NCBI GenBank assembly: GCA_041674865.1
Contig: JBAYUX010000009.1
Coordinates: forward strand, 1-29,988
Direction of reading: 5' to 3'
Source: CALREA01 sp041674865
Lineage (GTDB): Bacteria > Patescibacteriota > Gracilibacteria > UBA1369 > UBA12463
Length of the DNA: 29,988 bases
Below the pieces are notes generated by a model. It did not search any database, was not told the origin of the DNA, and worked only from the letters and a program-made list of their open reading frames with translations. Both the position numbers and the translations under genes were made by a program. Positions within the stretch are counted from its first letter, which is position 1, and each line of letters begins with the position of its first letter. Positions 7,208-15,370 of this stretch are shown here, piece after piece.

Positions 7208-8009
7208 CGTTCGCCATGGTCAACTCGGCCAATGCATCAAACGAAACTCCCCTCACCTGCGCGAGAGATTTTGCCGTGCCTGAAATAAACATTGGCTCAT
7301 TTCGCTGACCACGATGAATTTGCGGTGCGAGGTATGGCGCATCAGTTTCGATCAGTAATCGATCAGCAGGGACCATGTAGGCCACCTGGCGCAGCTCTTC
7401 ATTCTTCGGATACGTCACAACCCCACTAAGAGAAATCATGTGTCCTGCGGGCATTTTTAAGATCTCTTCAGCGTAGGCGCGATCCTGGGAAAAACAGTGC
7501 ATGATGCATCGAACCTTCGGGAACTCTTTCAAAATCATCATAGTATCCTCAGCCGCATCACGTGTATGAATCGAAACCGGCAACCCCGCTTCTTGCGCGA
7601 GCACCATATGTCGACGAAGTGAGCTCAACTGAACCTCCTTCGGCTGATTCATATAAAAATAATCCAACCCCGTCTCCCCTATGATCACGATCTGCGAGTT
7701 CGCTCGAATCGTATTCAAGAACTCCCCCATCACCTCATCGTTCGCTTGATTCGAGTCGTGAGGATGAATTCCCTGTGATCCATATAATCGAGGAACTCTC
7801 TCCGCAATAATTCCCTTTTCGCCAAGTTCTCGCACCATCTTTTCCCGATACTCACTTCGACACATTTTATCTGAAAGTAAAGACCCTGAAACATCACAAC
7901 CAAGGTTCAAAATGTCAGAAACTCGCTCCAAAGCCGCACGCCTCAAAACAGCCGTTAAATCGGTTTCGAATTGAGAATCCATCAAATGACAATGTGTATC
8001 AAAAAGCAT
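7179..8009 (-). CDS. tatD: TatD-family metal-dependent DNase
   Basis: TatD enzymes are TIM-barrel hydrolases with 3'-5' exonuclease activity linked to DNA repair and quality control. The metal ligands are all visible: HCH in FDTHCHL at the start, Glu in IGETGLDYF, His in SIHTRDA, His in IMHCFSQD and Asp in IETDAPYL. I chose the ATG at 8009, giving MLFDTHCH and 276 residues, because the frame upstream has no family similarity. A candidate -10 ends 10 bases before this ATG. The 3' end overlaps radA by 29 bases on the opposite strand. The pairing with radA is compatible with a repair theme but may be chance. Confidence 0.96.
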   Translation of the reverse strand: MLFDTHCHLMDSQFETDLTAVLRRAALERVSDILNLGCDVSGSLLSDKMCRSEYREKMVRELGEKGIIAERVPRLYGSQGIHPHDSNQANDEVMGEFLNTIRANSQIVIIGETGLDYFYMNQPKEVQLSSLRRHMVLAQEAGLPVSIHTRDAAEDTMMILKEFPKVRCIMHCFSQDRAYAEEILKMPAGHMISLSGVVTYPKNEELRQVAYMVPADRLLIETDAPYLAPQIHRGQRNEPMFISGTAKSLAQVRGVSFDALAELTMANAKRFLGISD

Positions 8010-8019
8010 AGCTTCGAAG

Positions 8020-8025
8020 AATATA
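8020..8025 (-). promoter_or_regulatory. Candidate extended -10 of tatD
   Basis: On the minus strand TGT precedes TATATT (8020-8025), an extended -10. No good -35 is seen. The ATG follows after 10 bases, so the leader would be only about 3-5 bases. Confidence 0.45.
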
Positions 8026-8064
8026 ACACCTAAGCCAAACATAACACAAACCCACATACGGCAA

Positions 8065-8093
8065 TAGACATTTTGCCGCTACAGGACTATGAT
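8065..8093 (+). promoter_or_regulatory. Promoter of the aro operon
   Basis: TAGACA (8065-8070) and TATGAT (8088-8093) are spaced by exactly 17 bases, each one mismatch from consensus. The predicted start is near 8100, leaving a leader of about 110 bases before the DAHP synthase. This is much longer than other leaders in the window. Confidence 0.65.
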
Positions 8094-8098
8094 AAAGG

Positions 8099-8187
8099 TC
8101 CTCTACTCAACCAGTTCTCCTTAACCCCAAGCTGCCATGGATGATTCAGATTTCGACCTTTGGTGAAATGTAGAGGAAGTATTTTTT
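8099..8187 (+). promoter_or_regulatory. Candidate structured leader or attenuator of the aro operon
   Basis: The predicted 5' end of the transcript (TCCTCTAC, 8099-8106) pairs perfectly with GTAGAGGA (8170-8177). Four bases later comes a run of six T (8182-8187). Inside this stem, ACCA (8110-8113) can pair with TGGT (8161-8164). The enclosed loop also holds a nine-codon open frame, 8137-8166, ending in Trp before TGA. This is a layout reminiscent of attenuators, but it is inferred from base pairing alone and matches no riboswitch class I can name. Confidence 0.35.
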
Positions 8188-8210
8188 GAAAGAAATATAT
8201 ACAAAAACGT

Positions 8211-9026
8211 ATGACACTTCTCTCTCGTCGCGAAGCGCACCAAAAAAATTCCGTTATACAAGTGGGAAGCATTCAATTTGGAGGCGATGAAATTATTATC
8301 ATCGCAGGACCATGCGCCATCGAAAGTAAAACTCAGATGATTGCTTGCGCAAAAGTTGCCAAGCAATTTGGAGCAAAGATGCTTCGAGGTGGCGCTTTTA
8401 AACCACGATCAAATCCTTACAACTTCGAAGGTCTCGGAAAGGAAGGCTTAGAAATACTCAAAGAAGCAAGTCTCGAGGTCAACCTTCCAACCGTCACAGA
8501 AGTTCTCGACATTCGAGATATCGATCTCGTGGATAAGTACGCCGACATGTTCCAAGTTGGAGCACGCAATATGCAAAACTTCCCTCTCTTGAAAGAACTC
8601 GGAAAAGGAAAAAAACCAGTCCTTCTCAAGCGAGGAATGTCAGCAACTATCGAAGAGCTCTTACTTGCAGCCGAGCACATTCTCGCGGGCGGAAATCCAA
8701 ACGTCGTTCTTTGCGAGCGCGGCATTCGTACGTTTGAACGCGAGACAAGAAACACCCTCTCGCTCTCTGCTGTTCCGCTTATCAAGGAACTTTCTCACCT
8801 ACCAATCATCGTCGATCCAAGTCATGCAACAGGACAGGCGTCTCTCGTAACATCTATGTCGCACGCAGCCATCGCCGCTGGAGCAGATGGACTTATGCTC
8901 GAAATTCACACCGATCCAGAAGAAGCACTTTGTGATGGAAAGCAGGCACTCCTCCCGGAAGATTTTGAAAAGATGATGATTCGAGCCAAAAAAATTGCAC
9001 TCGCCATCGATAGGCATATATCATAA
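8211..9026 (+). CDS. aroF: 3-deoxy-7-phosphoheptulonate (DAHP) synthase, type I-beta
   Basis: This enzyme catalyses the first step of the shikimate pathway, joining phosphoenolpyruvate and erythrose 4-phosphate. Family motifs are clear: IAGPCAIES, LRGGAFKPRSNPY, the Lys in VLLKRGMSA, the CERGIRTFE segment, IVDPSHATG and LMLEIHTDPEEALCDG. At 271 residues it is the bare catalytic barrel. It lacks both the N-terminal ferredoxin-like regulatory domain and the chorismate-mutase domain found in feedback-controlled homologues. An in-frame TGA at 8187 shows that no N-terminal extension exists. Without an allosteric domain, control may be at the level of its unusually long leader. It leads an operon; aroB follows after 4 bases. 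Confidence 0.97.
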   Translation: MTLLSRREAHQKNSVIQVGSIQFGGDEIIIIAGPCAIESKTQMIACAKVAKQFGAKMLRGGAFKPRSNPYNFEGLGKEGLEILKEASLEVNLPTVTEVLDIRDIDLVDKYADMFQVGARNMQNFPLLKELGKGKKPVLLKRGMSATIEELLLAAEHILAGGNPNVVLCERGIRTFERETRNTLSLSAVPLIKELSHLPIIVDPSHATGQASLVTSMSHAAIAAGADGLMLEIHTDPEEALCDGKQALLPEDFEKMMIRAKKIALAIDRHIS

Positions 9027-9030
9027 CGCC

Positions 9031-10083
9031 ATGAAACTCACCTACCGCCCAAAGACAGAAAAAACCTTTATTAAGCGGTACGAAGGAAAACCAATCTCCG
9101 ATATTTTCGAGGACGAGGTTTTTAAAAGAAAAAAGACGTACGCTATCATCACAGATACGAACATCGCCAAAATCTATCGAAAGGAACTTGAAAACCTTCC
9201 AGAAGATTTTTTCATCATAGCTATCGACCCAGGAGAAACCTCCAAGAGACTCTCAACCATCGAGAAGCTCGTTTCAAAACTCGCAAAAGAAGGAGTAACC
9301 CGAAACGATGTCGTTATCGCATTAGGAGGTGGAACGATCGGAGACATTAGTGGATTTGTCGCCTCTATCTACATGAGACGTATCGAGTTTATTCAAATCC
9401 CAACAACCCTTCTTGCTATGTGTGACGCCTCTATTGGAGGAAAGAATGGAGTTGATACAAGCGAAGGAAAAAACATGATTGGAACATTTTACCAACCAGC
9501 AGCTATATTCGTTCAACCGGCGTTTCTCAAAACACTACCAGGAGAGCAGTTGAAAAACGGACTCGCAGAAGCGATAAAAATGGGGGCAATCATGGATAAA
9601 TCGCTCTTTACCTTTATTGAAAATAACTACAAAAACATCCTCAAAAAAGATACAAAAATACTGAACAATATAATTGAACAATGCATAAAACTTAAGGGAA
9701 AGATTGTAAGTAAAGATATGACGGAAACCAACCTAAGGAAAAAGCTTAATTATGGGCATACCATAGGCCATGCAATCGAAAAAGCATCGGGTTACTCCTA
9801 CCAGCACGGCGTAGCCATAAGTATGGGGATGATGCTTGAAAATATCATAGCATTGAACAAAAAAATTACTCAAAAAGAAGTAACTCATAAAATCACATCA
9901 CTTCTCAAGAAGATAGGACTTCCTGTTACTGCACCAAAAGCCATAAAAGAAAAAGCCAGAAAAGCGCTTCGTAGTGACAAAAAAAGAGACCGAGAAACCA
10001 TAACAATGTATCTACCAATTTCTCTTGGAAAATCCAAAGCTTATCAAATTCCGCTCAATGAAATCGAACGTGTTCTCTTATAA
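9031..10083 (+). CDS. aroB: 3-dehydroquinate synthase
   Basis: AroB converts DAHP to 3-dehydroquinate using NAD and zinc. In 350 residues it shows the NAD-binding IALGGGTIGDISGFVAS, the loop IQIPTTLLAMCDASIGGK, NGLAEAIKMG with the zinc-binding Glu, and LNYGHTIGHAIE and QHGVAIS with the two zinc-binding His. The frame is open 36 bases further upstream, inside aroF. I chose the ATG at 9031 because family similarity begins there and it gives a 4-base gap. The second half is distinctly richer in A+T, with many ATA, AAA and AGA codons. The gene overlaps the aroA-aroK fusion by 26 bases. Confidence 0.97.
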   Translation: MKLTYRPKTEKTFIKRYEGKPISDIFEDEVFKRKKTYAIITDTNIAKIYRKELENLPEDFFIIAIDPGETSKRLSTIEKLVSKLAKEGVTRNDVVIALGGGTIGDISGFVASIYMRRIEFIQIPTTLLAMCDASIGGKNGVDTSEGKNMIGTFYQPAAIFVQPAFLKTLPGEQLKNGLAEAIKMGAIMDKSLFTFIENNYKNILKKDTKILNNIIEQCIKLKGKIVSKDMTETNLRKKLNYGHTIGHAIEKASGYSYQHGVAISMGMMLENIIALNKKITQKEVTHKITSLLKKIGLPVTAPKAIKEKARKALRSDKKRDRETITMYLPISLGKSKAYQIPLNEIERVLL

Positions 10084-11854
10084 TCCAGCAAGATCAAAGA
10101 GCATTACAAATCGAGCGCTTGTACTAGCCGCTCTGTTCGGAGGCAAAAGCTTTATTCAGAGTGCGCCATACGGAGACGATGTTAATGCCATGATAGAAGC
10201 CCTTCGAAAATTGGGTATAGAGATCGACGTGCAAGAAAAAGAAGATTCGAGAGACATAGTAGTGAATAAAAAAATTGATCTAAAAGAAAAATATAGCAAT
10301 AAAGTAATCAGAATAAATGCGAAAAATGCGGGAACTACAAGCCGATTTATCCTGGCATACGCAGCAACGCTGAATAAAAAAATTATTCTAAGTGGAAGCG
10401 CGGGTTTAAAGAAAAGACCAATAGCCGAACTCGTAGATGCATTGAATCAACTCGGGGCACATATAACGTATGAAGAAGAGGCTGGTCACCTTCCAGTATG
10501 CATTCACCCTCAGGTACCTCAAGGCGGAACGATAAACATATCAATGCAGAAAACAAGCCAGTACGCCTCGGCCCTATCCCTCATCGCACCATTTCTACAA
10601 AAGAAAACGACTATCAAAACCACGGGGGATCGCAGATCAAAAAGCTACTTCGATACAACACGGACGCTCATAAAATTATGGAGCAAAGACAATGTACAAA
10701 AAAATAGATCAAAAAAGATAACAATACCGGTAGATATAGCATCTGCAAGCTATATTATAGCGATAAGTGTCATTAACTGTACAAAAATATTAGTCAGAAA
10801 CATGATTCTATCTGATCTAGATGCAGAAAAGGAGTTTTTCAAATATATAAAAAAGATGGGTTGCGACGTGGGTCAGACAAAAACGGGACTACTCATATCC
10901 CCTCCTCGAAAATTCAAACCACTTAAGAAAATTGATGCTCGAGAGATACCTGACTCAGTCCTCACTCTAGCGATGATCTGCGCACTTACCCAAGATAAAA
11001 CCACTATCTCAAATGTAAGTCACCTCCGATATAAAGAGTGTGATCGTCTACTCGCCATGAGTAACGAGCTCAAAAAGCTCGGGGCAAAAGTACAACTCAA
11101 AAATAATACCATTACAATAGGAAGAGGTGAAAAAGTAGACGTGGAAGCCAGAATAAACACATATGATGATCATCGCATGGCAATGGTTTTCTCCATTCCA
11201 AAGTCGATATATCCTTCAATATCAATCGAGAATCCAGTTGTAGTACAAAAAAGTTATACAAAGTACTGGGAAGACTATCGAAAAACGATATTAAGTTTGA
11301 ATAAAAATTTTATACTAGTCGGTATGCCTGGGTCGGGGAAAACGAGTCTAGCAAAGGAATTAGCAAGATTGTGGGATTATTCATTTATTGATCTGGACGA
11401 GACGTTCGTCACGAAAGAAAAAATGAGTATCGAAACGTATATTCAAAAACATGGATGGGAAAGTTTTAGAAAAAAGGAGTCAAAAATACTCAAGACCTTT
11501 AAGCCAAACCAACGAATCATTATCTCAACAGGAGGTGGAGCTATCCTGAAAAAAGAAAATATTTCAGTTCTTAAGAAATTGGGAATCATCATCTATCTCG
11601 AAACAGGTGCATCTCAACTCACCACTCACCTCAAAAAAGACTCAAAAAATAGCCGCCCACATCTCCAAAAAGACATTCTCGATAAATTAAAGACGATAGA
11701 AAAAGAAAGAATACCTCTATATAAAGCCATAAAAGATATATCACTATCCCCTATCTCAGAGACGAAAAATAAAGAGTATGATATCAAAAGAAAGATCAAA
11801 AATCTCGAAAACCAACTCTTTTACTGCCATGAAAACGACTCATACAGAATTTGA
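10058..11854 (+). CDS. aroA-aroK: Fused EPSP synthase - shikimate kinase (AroA-AroK)
   Basis: This 598-residue protein fuses two shikimate-pathway enzymes. Residues 1 to about 410 are EPSP synthase: SKSITNRAL, NAGTTSRF, KKRPIAELVDAL, TSQYASALS, IPDSVLTLAMICAL, RYKECDRL and YDDHRMAM keep the expected substrate-binding Lys, Arg, Ser-Gln, Asp and Glu. From about residue 415 comes shikimate kinase: Walker A GMPGSGKTS (422-430), FIDLDE, SFRKKES, STGGGAI, the lid Arg in SRPHL, and ERIPLYK. The kinase acts one step before the EPSP synthase, so the fusion joins consecutive reactions. The linker is only a few residues long. I chose the ATG at 10058. The gene overlaps aroB and nadB by 26 bases each. 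It is strongly AT- and lysine-rich compared with radA or gyrA. Both halves look active. Confidence 0.95.
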   Translation: MKSNVFSYNPARSKSITNRALVLAALFGGKSFIQSAPYGDDVNAMIEALRKLGIEIDVQEKEDSRDIVVNKKIDLKEKYSNKVIRINAKNAGTTSRFILAYAATLNKKIILSGSAGLKKRPIAELVDALNQLGAHITYEEEAGHLPVCIHPQVPQGGTINISMQKTSQYASALSLIAPFLQKKTTIKTTGDRRSKSYFDTTRTLIKLWSKDNVQKNRSKKITIPVDIASASYIIAISVINCTKILVRNMILSDLDAEKEFFKYIKKMGCDVGQTKTGLLISPPRKFKPLKKIDAREIPDSVLTLAMICALTQDKTTISNVSHLRYKECDRLLAMSNELKKLGAKVQLKNNTITIGRGEKVDVEARINTYDDHRMAMVFSIPKSIYPSISIENPVVVQKSYTKYWEDYRKTILSLNKNFILVGMPGSGKTSLAKELARLWDYSFIDLDETFVTKEKMSIETYIQKHGWESFRKKESKILKTFKPNQRIIISTGGGAILKKENISVLKKLGIIIYLETGASQLTTHLKKDSKNSRPHLQKDILDKLKTIEKERIPLYKAIKDISLSPISETKNKEYDIKRKIKNLENQLFYCHENDSYRI

Positions 11855-13325
11855 TGCAATCATTATTGGCTCAGGAATAAGTGGCCTTATGACGGCCCTC
11901 ACCCTCTCTGAAAAGAAAAAAATCCTCCTTCTGACAAAAAAGAAACTCGTAGAAAGTGCCACAAAACTCGCACAAGGAGGAATGGCTGCTGTTAATGAAA
12001 AAACAGGAGATCTTTTCAAGGAACATGAAGAGGACACGATGATAGCAGGAGCCCATCACAACAAAAAGGCCACCGTCAAAGAAGTTATTATTTCGGCACC
12101 CGAGATCATTAGACTTCTCGAGTCCTATGGGATGGAGTTCGAGGAAGAGCTCACTCTAGAGGGCGGACATAGCCGAAATAGAATCCATCACACAAAAGAT
12201 ACCACAGGGAAAACCATCGAAGATGCGCTTGTAAGAGCCATAAAAAAACAAAAAAACATCAGTATTGTGGAAAATGCTTTGGCGATAGATCTGATCATGG
12301 CGGGTGTGTCATGCCATGGATGTTGGTACATGCAAAACGATACGATCAAAACGGCATACGCAAAAGACATCGTTCTGGCAACGGGAGGTGCAGGACAGGC
12401 CTATTTACATACAACCAATCCCCTTGTTTCGACGGGAGATGGAATAGCAATGGCGCATCGAATTGGGGCAAAGATACAAGATATGGAGTTCATTCAGTTT
12501 CACCCAACAGCCCTCCTTGATAGTTCAAATCCACACTTTCTTTTGAGCGAGTCTTTACGAGGAGAAGGAGCAATTCTGAGAAACAGCAAAAAGGTACAGT
12601 TCATGAAAAACTATGACGACCGAGGAGAGCTAGCACCAAGGGATAAGGTTTCTCAGGCTATCTTTCAGGAGCAAAAAAATGGAAAAGTATATCTCGATAT
12701 ACGGCATAAGAAAGCCAAATGGATACATGAACGCTTCCCTACTATCTACGGAGCCATACATAAAAAACTCAAGAAAGATCTCGCACAAGATCTCATTCCT
12801 GTCACGCCAGCAGCGCACTACATTTGTGGAGGAGTAAGCGTGAATTCATATGGAGAAACAACTATACCTCACCTCTATGCTGTCGGAGAGACGGCCTATA
12901 CGGGACTTCATGGAGCCAATCGTCTCGCCTCAAACTCTCTCCTAGAGGCGGCAGTATATGGTCAAAAAGTAGGGAGAACTATTCTCAAAAAACAGGTATT
13001 AAAAGAGAAGGAGAAGTTAGGGTCCAAAGAAAAAACAACACATCCAGTCTATACGATCGCCCATCAAACCTTTCGACTCGCAAACATGCGAAAAAAAATT
13101 AAAGAAATTATGTGGAACTTCGTCGGAATCTACAGAACGAAAAATGGGCTTGATAAAGCCATATTTGAACTAGAGAGAATTCAAAGTATACTTCCACCAA
13201 GGCATCTTATCAACAAAGACCTCATCGAAACGAGAAACCTTCTTGAAGTCGGACTTCTTATTACCCAGGCCGCGAAGGCACGGAAAAAAAGTCTCGGCTG
13301 TCATTGGATAGAGGAGAAAAAATAA
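11829..13325 (+). CDS. nadB: L-aspartate oxidase
   Basis: NadB oxidises aspartate to iminoaspartate, the first step of bacterial de novo NAD synthesis. In 498 residues it shows the FAD dinucleotide fold (IIIGSGISGLMTALTL), LAQGGMAAV, DIVLATGGAG, IQFHPTAL, LRGEGAILR, HYICGGVSVN and HGANRLASNSLLEA, a combination typical of NadB rather than of succinate dehydrogenase. The start at 11829 was chosen because the dinucleotide fold follows directly. It overlaps the aroA-aroK fusion by 26 bases and ends the operon. No nadA or nadC is adjacent. Near the C terminus the usual KESRG-H motif reads KKSLGCH, and the protein stops soon after, so the helical domain is slightly altered. A related flavoprotein oxidase is a less likely alternative. 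Confidence 0.92.
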   Translation: MKTTHTEFDAIIIGSGISGLMTALTLSEKKKILLLTKKKLVESATKLAQGGMAAVNEKTGDLFKEHEEDTMIAGAHHNKKATVKEVIISAPEIIRLLESYGMEFEEELTLEGGHSRNRIHHTKDTTGKTIEDALVRAIKKQKNISIVENALAIDLIMAGVSCHGCWYMQNDTIKTAYAKDIVLATGGAGQAYLHTTNPLVSTGDGIAMAHRIGAKIQDMEFIQFHPTALLDSSNPHFLLSESLRGEGAILRNSKKVQFMKNYDDRGELAPRDKVSQAIFQEQKNGKVYLDIRHKKAKWIHERFPTIYGAIHKKLKKDLAQDLIPVTPAAHYICGGVSVNSYGETTIPHLYAVGETAYTGLHGANRLASNSLLEAAVYGQKVGRTILKKQVLKEKEKLGSKEKTTHPVYTIAHQTFRLANMRKKIKEIMWNFVGIYRTKNGLDKAIFELERIQSILPPRHLINKDLIETRNLLEVGLLITQAAKARKKSLGCHWIEEKK

Positions 13326-13364
13326 AGACATCTATTCTCGAGATCACCTGAAGTCTCGACGATT

Positions 13365-14456
13365 TTAATCGTCATCATCGTCTCCAGAGGCCAGTATCTG
13401 AGCCTGATCGGTAGCGGTCATGGCATCCATAATATGATCGATCTCCCCCATCATGATTCCTGGAATATTGCTCCAGCTGACTTTGATACGATGGTCAGTA
13501 ACGCGATCTTGAGGAAAGTTATACGTTCGAATCTTATCTGATCGATCACCAGTTCCGATCTGAGCGAGGCGAGTATCGCCGAGCTCTTTTTGACGCTTCT
13601 CCGCCTCAAAGGCAAAGAGACGCGCACGCAAAATGGACATAGCCTTATGTCTATTTTTGAGCTGAGAACGCTCATCCTGGCACGCTACGACGATACCTGT
13701 TGGCATATGAGTGATACGAACAGCTGAGTCGGTCGTATTCACACTCTGTCCACCAGAACCACCAGAGCGATACACATCGATACGAAGATCCTGATCTCGA
13801 ACCTCGAGATCCACTTCCTCAACCTCAGGAAGAACAGCAATAGAGGCAGTAGAAGTATGAATACGTCCCTGCGCCTCCGTTGAAGGAATTCGTTGAACAC
13901 GATGAACACCAGACTCATATTTCATTTTTCCATACACGCCCTGACCAGTAATCTTGAAAATCATTTCTTTCATGCCGCCAGCGCTCGCCTCGGACTGACT
14001 CATAAGCTCGACAGAGTACCTATGGCTTTCAGCCCAGCGAATATACATTCGTCCAAGCTCTGCAGCAAAAAGTGCAGCCTCTTCACCTCCAACTCCAGCG
14101 CGAATTTCCACGATACAGTTTCGAGCGTCATTAGGGTCCTTTGGAATAAGCTCCAATCGAACTTTTTCCATCAAGGTAGGCATTTTAGCCTCGGCCTGCT
14201 CAAGCTCGTCTTGGGCAAATTTCTTCATTTCAGGATCAGTCTCTGTTTTAAGAATTTCCTGGGAATCACGAAGAGCAGAGTCGATCTCAAGATATTCTTC
14301 ATAAAGACCTTTTGCTGACTCGAGCTGACTGAGCCTCTGGCCAATTCGCTTGAGCTCAGATGGATTCTGCGCAGTTCCAGGGGACATAAGCTGTTCCTGA
14401 AGACCATTGTACTCGTCTACTAACTTTTTTAATTTATCAATCATATCGCGGGTCAT
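13365..14456 (-). CDS. prfA: Peptide chain release factor 1
   Basis: RF1 ends translation at UAA and UAG. This 363-residue protein has the GGQ hydrolysis motif in SGGSGGQSVNTTDSAVRI and, in the codon-reading domain, RIPSTEAQGRIHTS. Its P-S-T fits the P-x-T tripeptide of RF1, not the SPF of RF2. The length is normal. It ends in five aspartates, which is slightly unusual. The ATG overlaps the prmC stop by one base (TAATG), so release factor and its methylase are translated together. TGA is also used as a stop in the window, so an RF2 must be encoded elsewhere. The GGQ context has Ser where His is usual (GGQSVN rather than GGQHVN). Confidence 0.97.
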   Translation of the reverse strand: MTRDMIDKLKKLVDEYNGLQEQLMSPGTAQNPSELKRIGQRLSQLESAKGLYEEYLEIDSALRDSQEILKTETDPEMKKFAQDELEQAEAKMPTLMEKVRLELIPKDPNDARNCIVEIRAGVGGEEAALFAAELGRMYIRWAESHRYSVELMSQSEASAGGMKEMIFKITGQGVYGKMKYESGVHRVQRIPSTEAQGRIHTSTASIAVLPEVEEVDLEVRDQDLRIDVYRSGGSGGQSVNTTDSAVRITHMPTGIVVACQDERSQLKNRHKAMSILRARLFAFEAEKRQKELGDTRLAQIGTGDRSDKIRTYNFPQDRVTDHRIKVSWSNIPGIMMGEIDHIMDAMTATDQAQILASGDDDDD

Positions 14457-15322
14457 TATAGAGGTAAACCGGCAAGAGAAACAATGAAATATCGGTCGAT
14501 ACCGGCCAAATCTGGAACAATCTCATACACCCCTCCAGATTGAACAAAAAAAGTATCCAATAAAGAAGAAATATCTTCGGTTTGAGCAAATCCAAACTCA
14601 CCAAAAAGATAGGAGGGTTTCGATTTCATGTCTTGAATCTGCTGAAACATTTTTTTATACAACTGAAGTCCATCATGGCCTCCATAAAGGGCAATATGCG
14701 GTTCATATTTATCAACATCTTGAGCGACAAAGTGAAATTTCTTCTCTCCAATATACGGAAGATTCGCCACGATAATATCAAAATGTTGATCAATTATTGT
14801 ATTCAATAAATCACCCTGAATCACCAAAGCTCTATCACCTACCGCATGTCGAGAAACATTTTCTCGTGCAATATCGAGAGCATCAGGAGAAATATCTACC
14901 AATACGATCTTTGCAGTAGGTAAATTCTTCGCCAAGCTAACACCAATACAGCCAGATCCTGTTCCGATATCAGCGATAGAAGCTTCTGTTGGGAAATGGC
15001 TCCTGGAAAGACTAATAATCTTTTCCACCAACCACTCTGTCTCGGGACGTGGAATTAAAACGTCCTTCCCTACTTTGAAAGACAGGCCGTAGAACTCTTT
15101 TTCTCCAATAACATATGCCAAAGGTTCGCCTTCCTTGAGTCGGTCAAGTCCAGCATAAAACAGATCAAGGGAAGCATCTGGGGCATCTTGGTCATAAGCA
15201 CAAAAGAGCTGTTCTTTCGTGAAGCCCAAGGCATGAGCCAAAAGAACCTCTACCTCAAGCCTACCGAGCTCCCTATTTGGAAGTTCCTGAGTAGATTTCT
15301 GTAAGAGCTCTTTGATAATCAT
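14456..15322 (-). CDS. prmC: Release factor glutamine methyltransferase
   Basis: PrmC methylates the glutamine of the GGQ motif in release factors, using SAM. The 288-residue protein has the N-terminal helical domain that grips the release factor (ELGRLEVEVLLAHALGF), LAYVIGEKEFYGLSFKV, VLIPRPETEWLVEKI and motif I DIGTGSGCIGVSLA. The catalytic motif, normally NPPY, reads NLPY at residues 187-190. The ATG at 15322 lies 16 bases past the rpsU terminator, so transcription depends on readthrough or on a promoter I could not identify. prfA follows with a one-base overlap, a classic arrangement of enzyme and substrate. Confidence 0.95.
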   Translation of the reverse strand: MIIKELLQKSTQELPNRELGRLEVEVLLAHALGFTKEQLFCAYDQDAPDASLDLFYAGLDRLKEGEPLAYVIGEKEFYGLSFKVGKDVLIPRPETEWLVEKIISLSRSHFPTEASIADIGTGSGCIGVSLAKNLPTAKIVLVDISPDALDIARENVSRHAVGDRALVIQGDLLNTIIDQHFDIIVANLPYIGEKKFHFVAQDVDKYEPHIALYGGHDGLQLYKKMFQQIQDMKSKPSYLFGEFGFAQTEDISSLLDTFFVQSGGVYEIVPDLAGIDRYFIVSLAGLPL

Positions 15323-15331
15323 AAAGAATAA

Positions 15332-15362
15332 ACAAAAAAGGCTTCTACAGAGTAGAAGCCTT
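15332..15362 (-). terminator. Rho-independent terminator of rpsU
   Basis: On the minus strand AAGGCTTCTAC (15352-15362) pairs perfectly over 11 bp with 15338-15348 around a 3-base loop, followed directly by a T run. It lies 8 bases after the rpsU stop. It is the best terminator in the window. Confidence 0.9.
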
Positions 15363-15370
15363 GAAGAGTC

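Noticed and set aside
8094..8161. Alternative pairing of AAAGGTC (8094-8100) with GACCTTT (8155-8161) as an antiterminator
   Set aside because: Most of the 5' arm lies upstream of the predicted transcription start near 8100, so it would not be in the RNA.
13338..13359. Terminator between nadB and prfA
   Set aside because: The 6-bp stem with a 10-base loop has no proper T-tract, and the nearby second hairpin comes from the Asp-repeat codons of prfA.
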